From: Endomychus coccineus
Taxonomy: Eukaryota; Arthropoda; Insecta; Coleoptera; Endomychidae
Direction of reading: 5' to 3'
Assembly: GCA_958510875.1 (NCBI GenBank)
Contig: OY294070.1
Location: forward strand, 120,446,703-120,510,702
Length of the DNA: 64,000 bases
The notes under the pieces are model-generated. The model worked only from the letters and a program-made list of their open reading frames with translations, was not told where the DNA came from and made no database searches. Position numbers and translations under genes: made by a program. Positions 56,794 to 64,000 of the stretch are shown here, piece after piece; the stretch's first letter is position 1, and each line of letters begins with the position of its first letter.

Positions 56794-57496
56794 CTAAAAT
56801 ATACTTTTAACATTATAAAGACGTATGTAGGAATTTGCAGAATTGGAGTCACGTTTTATAAGAATCATCTCCAGGATAGATCTTCTATAATAATTGGTTT
56901 TTTTAGTTGAAATATTAACATTTTTGTAATCAAATTGATGGTTATAATCAAAACAGTGCTTAGCAAGGGCGGTGGAATTTTCTAAGTTATTATTTCTTGT
57001 GCTATACTTATGGCCGTACATTCTTTTTTGTAAATATTGTTTAGAGATTCCAGTATAAGTTCCATCACAATCTAAACAATTCAATGTATATGCTGTGTGG
57101 GTTTGTTTATCTTTAGGTTTTACAGGTTTTAGATTTGAGAAATATTTCCCAACACAATTAGTGGGCTTATGCGCAACATTTATATCGTACTTTTTCAAAC
57201 ATTTCTTAATTTTTTCTGAGGTCTCCGGAATGTATGGTAAAGTTATATAATTGTCTGTATTACCTGTTATGTTATTTTTATAAGAAGAACCATTATAGAT
57301 TTTGTTTATTCTCTCTTTAATGATAGGATTGAAGAAAGTTTTTGGGTAGCCATTCATTTCCAATGCATTACGAACAATTTTTAAATTTTTGGGACGATCC
57401 TCTGCGTGGGATAATTTTACCGCGCGGTCTGTGAGGCTGTTCATGACACTTTTTTTATAACAAGCTGGTGCAACGGAATTGAAATGAAGATAACGT
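56794..57496 (-). pseudogene. Penelope-like element: RT end and GIY-YIG endonuclease
   Basis: Minus strand from the BEL junction: a frame resembling VAPACYKKSVMNSLTDRAVK (RT thumb), RNALEMNGYPKTFFNPIIKE, LPYIPETSEKIKKCLKKYDI, TNCVGKYFSNLKPVKPKDKQ, then LNCLDCDGTYTGISKQYLQK and RMYGHKY, LAKHCFDYNHQFDY. The core TYTGISKQYLQKR is the YIG/Arg part of the nuclease, preceded by the CLDC zinc pair. The reading frame is open for 216 codons from its first Met. The N-terminal RT half lies beyond the BEL insertion at 63511-63757. Confidence 0.85.
57492..57496. repeat. Target site duplication of the BEL element, left copy
   Basis: AACGT immediately before the 5' LTR; the same five bases follow the 3' LTR at 63506-63510. 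Confidence 0.85.
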
Positions 57497-57786
57497 TGTT
57501 GTGGCTTCGATGATTTGGATGGCGTTCTGTGTTACATATTCTATGCTACATAATTATGTAGAGAAAGCGGGTCGGCTCTGGAAGAGAGACGCTTGTCTAA
57601 TTTTAAAAGTTTGTTAAAAAATATAATTCAACAACGTTTTGTTTTTTGTTGCATTGAGCAATATAAACTATTATAATATACTATTAATGTTATATTCAAT
57701 ATAATACAAATCAAATCGAACAAGATTGTGTTTCATTATACTTCAGAAGATACAGTCCACTTAACTAAGCGACACAAGACTTTACA
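57497..57786 (+). repeat. 5' LTR of BEL/Pao retrotransposon
   Basis: 290 bp starting TGTTGTGGCTTCG and ending CTTTACA. Reads identical to 63216-63505 on side-by-side inspection. Followed by a short spacer and TGGTCATATGAGCCGG (57796-), a candidate primer-binding site because it starts TGG; I cannot assign the tRNA. Confidence 0.9.
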
Positions 57787-58022
57787 TAAAAGATTGGTCA
57801 TATGAGCCGGATATAAGAGAAAAACGTGAGTCCTTTTCCATTCCATTTTCCCATCCCAAACTGTTCAAATCAAAAGAATTCATTCTATCTGTGTGGGTTT
57901 GTTGAAATTATTCAAAACGTATATGTTACGAGATACTTACTGCAAGTAGTTTGTGTCTAAATTCAATTGATATTATATTCATCATATTTTATATTACTAA
58001 CATTTTTATATAATTATCAGTT

Positions 58023-61000
58023 ATGGCAGATGATAGACTTAAAGAACTCAAAGCACGTAGGGGTCAAATTAAAAGGCAAATCACCAGATTTTTCGATTTT
58101 GTGGACAAATTTCAGAGTAAGCAGGATATTAGGGTTAATGAAATTCAATTCAGACTAACAAAAGTAGAACAGATATTCAATGAATTTGAAACGGTTCAGG
58201 ATGAAATAGAATTATTAGATGAGGAGCATATTGACAAACAGACTGATGAGCGTATACAGGTGGAAGACAAATATTATGCCGCTATAGTCATAGCAAAACA
58301 ATATATTTTGCAAAATGAGGCCGATGCCAAATCAGATAAAAGTATTTCAAGTATAGCGTCTGCAAAGTCTATTATAGATCAGAATATAGTACCACAGTTT
58401 AACATAAAATTACCACAACTTGCTCTTCCTGAATTTACTGGATCTTATGACAAATGGTCTCAGTTTTATGACACATTCCGAACTTTAATTCATGAAAATC
58501 TCACTCTAAATGATGTGCAAAAGTTTTATTATTTACAAGCATCATTGAAAGGTGAAGCTGCTCTAGTTATTCAAGCTCTTGAGGTGAATGAAGCTAATTA
58601 CACAGTTGCTTGGGATCTTTTAAAGGCTAGGTTTGAGAACAAAAAATTTATTATAAAAACACATGTTAAAAATTTATTCGATCTACATACGGTAAATAAG
58701 GATTCTCATATATCACTGAGGCAGTTTTTGGACAACTTTCAAAAGAATTTTAGATCATTGAGAAATTTCAATGAGCCTGTTGATCAATGGAATACCTTAT
58801 TGATATATTTATTGACATCAAAGCTAGATATAAATTCCAAAAGAGAATGGGAAATATATTCAAACAATGAAATATCTCCAACAATAGATACATTTATTTT
58901 GTTTTTAACAAATCGTTGTCACTTATTAGAATCATTAGATAACAAAGGTAATCAAACGCAATATAATACAAATAACTACAAAAAATCTAATGAATCTAAA
59001 TCACAAACACATTTAGTTACTGATTACAATTATAAAGCACCTCCTCATTGCATATTCTGTAAGGGAAAGCATCAAATATTTCATTGCGAAGATTTTCTTA
59101 AATTGCCAATCAATAACAGAATTACAGAAATTAGGAATAGAAAGGCTTGCACAAATTGCTTGAAGTTAGGCCATACACCACAGCAATGTTATTTGGGTCC
59201 ATGTCGAACCTGTAATAAAAAACATAATACATTACTACATTTACAACAAGCACATATAAATCAGGATCACACACAAAATGCAAGTGCATCACAGAGTTCT
59301 GACAATAATACAAGCAGATCAGCAAGTCATAACAAACAAGTAAGTGCATATTGCATGCATAATTCATTTGTATTATTATCTACGGTACAATTGGATATTT
59401 TTGATCAAAGAGGTAGAGTTGTAAGTGCCAGGGCTTTGCTTGATAGTGGAAGTCAATCATGTTTTATTACAACAAAATTATTCAATTCTTTGCATTTGAA
59501 ATCAACAAAGACTAAAATTCCAATATCAGGAATTAATGCAGTGAACACGAATATTTATGAATTAACTAAAGCTAAGATCAAGTCTAGAACTTCTAATTTT
59601 CAAACGGATTTGAATTTTTTAATCATTGATAAAATCACAGACAAATTACCTCAGTTTCATTTAAACATGTCATCACTCGAAATACCAAGTGATATTACTT
59701 TGGCTGATCCTGACTTCCATATACCAGGTGATATTGATCTATTAATAGGTGCCTCAGTATTTTATGAACTTTTATTGTATGGACAAATAAAATTAAATGA
59801 AATAGGTCCAATTCTGCAGAATTCTAATTTTGGTTGGGTTATATCAGGTCCTATAACTTATCATCATGAGTCAACAACAAGTATATGTAATTTTACAAAA
59901 ACAGATTTACAAGGTCAACTCGAGAAATTTTGGTGTATTGAAGAATTTGATACAAAACAAGTAAAATATAGCAAGGAAGAACTAGAAGTCGAGAATCATT
60001 TTATAGAAAATATTAATAAGGATGAGTCAGGCAGATTTATCGTAAGATTGCCAGTAAAGGAGAATTACATTTCATTAACAGATAATTTATTCGAAGCAAT
60101 CAAGAGATTTCATTCTCTTGAACGAAGGTTTTCTAAAGATAGGGAACTTTATATAGATTATTCAAATTTCATGCAGGAATATATTGATATGAATCATATG
60201 ACTGCAGTCAATCACAAAGAGGATACTGAAGGTATTATATATTATTTACCTCATCATTGTGTTAAGAAGGAAACTTCGATTACTACTAAATTACGAGTGG
60301 TATTTGATGCTTCTTCCAAATCTAAATCGAATCTTTCTTTGAATGACGTTCTTAAAAAAAGACCATGTATCCAAGATGACATATTTTCTATATTATTGTG
60401 TTTTAGAACTCACAATGTAGTATTTACTTCAGATATAGCTAAAATGTATCGTCAGGTTCTCGTAGACGAGAAAGATAGGAATTTACAACGAATTGTATGG
60501 CGTTCAGATCCTTTTCAAGAGTTAATCCATTACAAATTAAACACAATAACATACGGCACAATGCCAGCTTCTTTTCTAGCAACACGCTGCCTAAAACAAC
60601 TTGCATTGGAAAATGAATATTCGAAGCCCAAAGCTAGTTTAGCAATCGAACGCGATTTTTACATGGATGATTGGATTGGTGGAGCTTCAGATAGTGAATC
60701 AGCATCGAATCTAATTCAAGAAGTCACGTATATATTAGCTAATTCAGGTTTTTTACTTAGACAATGGATTTCAAATGATCCGAAAGTACTCGAAAATTTA
60801 TCATTCAGAGTAAATGATTTACAATATAAGATTAAGGACGAGAATCAATCTGATAAAACATTAGGCATACATTGGAATGCTTCACAAGATTTTTTCAAAT
60901 ATAAAACAACTATTAACACGAATGATGTTCCAACTAAACGTTCCATACTTTCTAGTATTGCACAAATTTTCGACCCCTTGGGACTTATAGGTCCAGTGAT

Positions 61001-61604
61001 ATTAACTTCAAAATTGATATTACAAAATTTATGGCAGATTAAGTCTGATTGGGACGAGCCAATCACAGAAAATATTCATATAAAATGGTTGAAATTCTTC
61101 AATAATCTCAGTTCATTAGAGACACTCCAAGTACAAAGACAAATAATATTGAAGGACAGTTCATACATTGAGTTACATTGTTTTAGTGACGCTTCACAAT
61201 CAGCTTACGGTTCTTGTATTTATGCAAGGTCAATAAATGATTCCGGAAATATATTAGTAAGGCTAATTTGCTCAAAATCACGCGTAGCGCCTCTAAAAAC
61301 AATCAGTATCCCAAGGCTAGAGTTGTGTGGAGCTTTATTGTCAGCTAAATTGTCGAAAAGAGTAATTTTATCGTTAAATCTGAATATAGATAAAATAATT
61401 TATTGGTGCGATTCTAGCATAACGCTTGCTTGGATATCTTCTGATCCTAGCCGTTTTAAAACATTCATCTCGAACAGAATTGCACAAATTCAAACAATTA
61501 CTCAAAACAACGAATGGCGTTACATACCCACCTCATATAATCCAGCTGATTATATATCGAGAGGAATTTATCCACATGAAATTGGAAATTTATCGTCATG
61601 GTGA
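58023..61604 (+). CDS. BEL/Pao Gag-protease-RT-RNase H polyprotein (1193 aa)
   Basis: Residues ~1-110 are a charged coiled-coil-like Gag start (MADDRLKELKARRGQIKRQI). About 120-300 is the DUF1759-type Gag region (LALPEFTGSYDKWSQFYDTF). Two to three Cys/His knuckles follow at ~340-405 (CIFCKGKHQIFHC, CTNCLKLGHTPQQC, CRTCNKKHNTLLH). The aspartic protease motif LLDSGSQSCFI is at ~473, RT from ~755 (RVVFDASSKSKSNLSLNDVL) with catalytic YMDDWIGG at ~880, and RNase H from ~1050 (HCFSDASQSAYGSCIYA; RLELCGALLSAKL; YWCDSSITLAWI) to YNPADYISRG. The frame ends at TGA right after NLSSW, where BEL elements usually continue with a WW.GP.WL segment into integrase. First in-frame ATG used as start; the LTR-to-ATG distance (237 nt) is reasonable. 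Confidence 0.9.
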   Translation: MADDRLKELKARRGQIKRQITRFFDFVDKFQSKQDIRVNEIQFRLTKVEQIFNEFETVQDEIELLDEEHIDKQTDERIQVEDKYYAAIVIAKQYILQNEADAKSDKSISSIASAKSIIDQNIVPQFNIKLPQLALPEFTGSYDKWSQFYDTFRTLIHENLTLNDVQKFYYLQASLKGEAALVIQALEVNEANYTVAWDLLKARFENKKFIIKTHVKNLFDLHTVNKDSHISLRQFLDNFQKNFRSLRNFNEPVDQWNTLLIYLLTSKLDINSKREWEIYSNNEISPTIDTFILFLTNRCHLLESLDNKGNQTQYNTNNYKKSNESKSQTHLVTDYNYKAPPHCIFCKGKHQIFHCEDFLKLPINNRITEIRNRKACTNCLKLGHTPQQCYLGPCRTCNKKHNTLLHLQQAHINQDHTQNASASQSSDNNTSRSASHNKQVSAYCMHNSFVLLSTVQLDIFDQRGRVVSARALLDSGSQSCFITTKLFNSLHLKSTKTKIPISGINAVNTNIYELTKAKIKSRTSNFQTDLNFLIIDKITDKLPQFHLNMSSLEIPSDITLADPDFHIPGDIDLLIGASVFYELLLYGQIKLNEIGPILQNSNFGWVISGPITYHHESTTSICNFTKTDLQGQLEKFWCIEEFDTKQVKYSKEELEVENHFIENINKDESGRFIVRLPVKENYISLTDNLFEAIKRFHSLERRFSKDRELYIDYSNFMQEYIDMNHMTAVNHKEDTEGIIYYLPHHCVKKETSITTKLRVVFDASSKSKSNLSLNDVLKKRPCIQDDIFSILLCFRTHNVVFTSDIAKMYRQVLVDEKDRNLQRIVWRSDPFQELIHYKLNTITYGTMPASFLATRCLKQLALENEYSKPKASLAIERDFYMDDWIGGASDSESASNLIQEVTYILANSGFLLRQWISNDPKVLENLSFRVNDLQYKIKDENQSDKTLGIHWNASQDFFKYKTTINTNDVPTKRSILSSIAQIFDPLGLIGPVILTSKLILQNLWQIKSDWDEPITENIHIKWLKFFNNLSSLETLQVQRQIILKDSSYIELHCFSDASQSAYGSCIYARSINDSGNILVRLICSKSRVAPLKTISIPRLELCGALLSAKLSKRVILSLNLNIDKIIYWCDSSITLAWISSDPSRFKTFISNRIAQIQTITQNNEWRYIPTSYNPADYISRGIYPHEIGNLSSW

Positions 61605-63102
61605 TCATCATAAGGATGATATAATAGAACGTTTTTCATCATTTAAAAAATTAACAAAGGTAGTTGCATACTTACTTCGTTTTGGATACAATTCCAGGAT
61701 TTCATTGATTCATCGAAGGGTGGGTGAAATTACTGATGATGAATTAGAAACTAGTATACAAACAATAATTAAAATCGTCCAAGAACAAGAGTTTCCCTCT
61801 GAAATAAAGGCGTTGAAAAATTCACTGAATTTACCTAAGGGTTGCAAATTATACAATCTTAGTCCGTTTTTGGACAAATGCGGAATATTGCGTGTAGGTG
61901 GACGTATAGCTAAGTCCTCATTAGAGTTCGATTCTAAGCATTCAATGATTATTCCATCTAAGCATAACTTAACTACCATGATCGTTCGACAAGAACATGC
62001 TAGAAATTTACATGCTGGTTGTCAAACTGTGTTGGCAGCTATTCGTTCAAAGTTTTGGCCATTAAATGGTAAACAGGCAGTTAAAAGGGTTTTACGCACA
62101 TGTGTCATTTGTTTCCGTGTAAAACCACGTCACCTCAATCAAGTAATGGGACAATTACCTTCATCACGAGTTACTCCATCACGACCATTTTCTGTGTGTG
62201 GTATAGATTTTGCGGGACCTTATCTTGTAAAGGACAGTAAATTCAGAAACAGAAAGATGATCAAGGCGTATTTATGTGTATTCATATGCTTTTCATCGAA
62301 AGCAATTCATTTAGAGCTTGTTAGTGATCTAACTACTGAAGGTTTTCTCAATGCTTTGAAGCGGTTCGTTTCTCGCAGAGGTATTCCTCATCATATACAT
62401 TCTGACAATGGAACTAATTTTGTTGGTGCAGACCGATACTTGGAAGAATTTTTAGAACTCACCAAGGATACTAAATTTCAAGGTTATTTATACGATTCTA
62501 AGATCAAGTGGCATTTTATTCCGCCGCGTACACCTCATTTCGGGGGGTTATGGGAAAGTGCTGTACGTTCTACGAAATTTCACATAAAACGTGTTATTAA
62601 TAATGTATCTCTAACGTTTGAAGAGTTTTATACTTTCCTAGCTCAGATAGAATGTATTTTAAATTCCCGTCCCATTTACCCACTCACAGAAGATCCAGAA
62701 GACACAGAACCGTTGACACCAGGTCATTTTCTGATCGGCACATCTTTGAATGCTTTACCTGAAGCTGAAGTACAAGATGATAGAAGTACTCATGTCTCCA
62801 GATACAAATCCTTATGTTTATTGATACAAAAATTTTGGCAGAAATGGTCAAGAGTCTATCTTCATACACTACAACAACGAACGAAGTGGCAATATACTAA
62901 CGTACCTGAACAATTAATAGGCTCATTAGTCGTATTGCACGAAGACAATCTACCACCTATATCTTGGACACTAGGTCGTATCATTAATATTCATCCTGGA
63001 ACCGACGGCGCTGTACGTGTGGTATCAGTCAAAACAAAGAATGGTGTTGTCAAGCGGTCAATAGTTAAAATTAGTGTACTTCCCACTGATGAAGAATGTT
63101 GA
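61426..63102 (+). CDS. BEL/Pao integrase part of pol, in a shifted frame
   Basis: Open from ATG 61426, but homology begins only near 61630 (ERFSSFKKLTKVVAYLLRFG); the first ~65 residues overlap the end of the previous frame and are not real pol. Integrase zinc-binding region: QEHARNLHAGCQTVLAAIRS with CVIC further on (HHCC). Catalytic core: CGIDFAGPYL (Asp), HSDNGTNFVGA (Asp), FGGLWESAVRSTKFH (Glu). A DUF5641-type C-terminus follows: QKFWQKWSRVYLHTLQQRTK...PISWTLGRIINIHPGTDG. Relative to intact BEL pol the segment joining RNase H to integrase is missing, which explains both the frame change and the stop. Confidence 0.85.
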   Translation: MLGYLLILAVLKHSSRTELHKFKQLLKTTNGVTYPPHIIQLIIYREEFIHMKLEIYRHGDHHKDDIIERFSSFKKLTKVVAYLLRFGYNSRISLIHRRVGEITDDELETSIQTIIKIVQEQEFPSEIKALKNSLNLPKGCKLYNLSPFLDKCGILRVGGRIAKSSLEFDSKHSMIIPSKHNLTTMIVRQEHARNLHAGCQTVLAAIRSKFWPLNGKQAVKRVLRTCVICFRVKPRHLNQVMGQLPSSRVTPSRPFSVCGIDFAGPYLVKDSKFRNRKMIKAYLCVFICFSSKAIHLELVSDLTTEGFLNALKRFVSRRGIPHHIHSDNGTNFVGADRYLEEFLELTKDTKFQGYLYDSKIKWHFIPPRTPHFGGLWESAVRSTKFHIKRVINNVSLTFEEFYTFLAQIECILNSRPIYPLTEDPEDTEPLTPGHFLIGTSLNALPEAEVQDDRSTHVSRYKSLCLLIQKFWQKWSRVYLHTLQQRTKWQYTNVPEQLIGSLVVLHEDNLPPISWTLGRIINIHPGTDGAVRVVSVKTKNGVVKRSIVKISVLPTDEEC

Positions 63103-63200
63103 ACTTTAATTACTGCATTCACATACTTTTAAATTGTTATTTCTTTTGTCACATAATTTCTTTTATATGTATTATTTTTTTTTATTGAAAGTCAGTACTT

Positions 63201-63215
63201 TCAAGGTGGGGAGCA
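63201..63215 (+). promoter_or_regulatory. Polypurine tract of the BEL element
   Basis: AAGGTGGGGAG directly before the 3' LTR, the expected plus-strand primer site. Confidence 0.7.
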
Positions 63216-63505
63216 TGTTGTGGCTTCGATGATTTGGATGGCGTTCTGTGTTACATATTCTATGCTACATAATTATGTAGAGAAAGCGGGTCGGCTCTGG
63301 AAGAGAGACGCTTGTCTAATTTTAAAAGTTTGTTAAAAAATATAATTCAACAACGTTTTGTTTTTTGTTGCATTGAGCAATATAAACTATTATAATATAC
63401 TATTAATGTTATATTCAATATAATACAAATCAAATCGAACAAGATTGTGTTTCATTATACTTCAGAAGATACAGTCCACTTAACTAAGCGACACAAGACT
63501 TTACA
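63216..63505 (+). repeat. 3' LTR of BEL/Pao retrotransposon
   Basis: 290 bp, TGTTGTGG...CTTTACA, followed by AACGT (63506-63510), the right copy of the target duplication. Confidence 0.9.
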
Positions 63506-63510
63506 AACGT

Positions 63511-63757
63511 TGAGACCAGACTTCTTTAGTAAACCAAAAAGTTTTTATTTTTTCAACTGCATCATGCCTAATGGTCATATCTAGAAAATTAATGTTATTG
63601 TTTATTCCTATTTCACAAGTGAATTGAAGTTTACAATGGAAATTGTTAAATTTATTAATCACATATTGAATTTTATCGTTAGGAACACACATAAGGCAAT
63701 CATCTACATACCGTTTAAAGAATACAGGCTGAAAATCTGATGAATTTATAACAGATT
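63511..63757 (-). pseudogene. Penelope-like element: reverse transcriptase fragment
   Basis: Minus strand: LESVINSSDFQPVFFKRYVD, DCLMCVPNDKIQYVINKFNN, FTCEIGINNNINFLDMTIRH, then FWFTKEVW up to the BEL junction. RYVDD with its two Asp is the RT catalytic motif and INFLDM the downstream palm motif of Penelope-like RTs. Its continuation is at 57496-56794 on the other side of the BEL element. The open frame's first few residues (MVKLYNC, 63782-63760) come from the abutting inverted copy, not from RT. Confidence 0.8.
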
Positions 63758-64000
63758 CCAGACAATTATATAACTTTACCATACATTCCGGAGACTTCAG
63801 AAAAAATTAGGAAATGTTTGAAAAAGTACGATATAAATGTTGCGCATAAACCTACTAACTGTGTTGGGAAATATTTCTCAAATCTAAAACCTGTAATACC
63901 TAAAGATAAACAAACCCACACAGTATATAAATTGAATTGTTTAGATTGTGATGGAACTTATACTGGAATATCTAAACAATATTTACAAAAAAGAATGTAC
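63758..64000 (+). mobile_element. Second Penelope-like copy, endonuclease region, opposite strand (runs off window)
   Basis: Plus strand: NYITLPYIPETSEKIRKCLK, KYDINVAHKPTNCVGKYFSN, PKDKQTHTVYKLNCLDCDGT, YTGISKQYLQKRMY, nearly the same as the minus-strand copy at 57260-57030 (differences such as KPVIPKDK against KPVKPKDK). It meets the minus-strand RT head to head at about 63757. Continues beyond 64000. Confidence 0.8.

Larger units (their letters stand above)
57497..63505 (+). mobile_element. BEL/Pao LTR retrotransposon, 6.0 kb, young but with broken pol
   Basis: Complete architecture: LTR, candidate PBS, gag-pol frame, integrase frame, purine-rich tract AAGGTGGGGAG just before the 3' LTR, LTR, and a 5-bp AACGT duplication. 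LTR identity implies recent insertion. It is inserted into a minus-strand Penelope-like element. The one visible defect is at the RNase H/integrase junction (about 61604). Confidence 0.9.

Noticed and set aside
59131..59367. Minus-strand open frames within the BEL gag-pol (also 60845-61066, 61710-61979, 62684-62869)
   Set aside because: Shadows of the real plus-strand polyprotein.
1..64000. Search for tRNA or rRNA genes, CRISPR arrays or bacterial-type operons
   Set aside because: Nothing with the needed secondary structure, repeat-spacer pattern or prokaryotic gene spacing was seen; the window is insect nuclear DNA.

Overview
The window is nuclear DNA from an insect, AT-rich and crowded with transposable elements. 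The evidence is spliced genes of the takeout / juvenile-hormone-binding-protein (JHBP) family, a family known from insects, plus typical arthropod mobile elements: BEL/Pao, Penelope-like, several non-LTR clades, Tc1/mariner, hAT, MULE, and TA-flanked MITEs. I cannot name the species; a beetle is a guess. I saw no bacterial genes, CRISPR array or recognisable tRNA/rRNA gene.

The host content is one small gene cluster. Copies A (2464-13241, +) and B (16625-28711, +) are in tandem. Copy C (43071-52172, -) and the last exon of copy D (56119-56426, -) face them, so the order is A> B> <C <D. A, B and C each have five coding exons of the same layout (58, 81, 148, 134 and 304-308 nt; splice phases 1, 1, 2, 1), a hydrophobic signal peptide, and a TATA box 51-58 nt before the ATG. 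A and C encode intact 242-residue secreted proteins. B carries a 4-nt deletion in exon 5 that gives an immediate stop. D exon 5 is open, but its upstream exons are not in the window.

The introns and spacers are mostly mobile-element debris. Some insertions are shared by paralogous introns in the same orientation relative to the gene (a LINE tail in intron 1 of A, B and C; a Tc1 remnant and a gypsy-like pol tail in A and B; a LINE RT piece in intron 3 of B and C), so they predate the duplications. Others are private: a 905-bp MITE before A, a 233-bp insertion before B, a 2.3-kb LINE in B intron 1, an RLE-type LINE in A intron 3, and a hAT in C intron 4. These give a relative chronology of the cluster.

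The centre (28.7-43.0 kb) has no host gene I can see. It holds a 575-bp MITE, an inverted pair of satellite blocks, a Penelope-like element with inverted ~392-bp arms, a MULE remnant, a complete-ended mariner-like element whose long terminal repeats contain the transposase start, LINE and Penelope fragments, and a 1.8-kb foldback element with ~650-700-bp arms.

The right end (56.5-64 kb) is a Penelope-like element split by a young BEL/Pao retrotransposon (57497-63505; 290-bp LTRs that read identical; 5-bp target duplication). The BEL pol is broken at the RNase H-integrase junction. The Penelope reverse transcriptase then meets an oppositely oriented Penelope endonuclease copy at about 63.76 kb, an inversion-type junction. 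I found no wholly new functional system; the most useful signals are the gene cluster, its broken member and its private promoter insertions.
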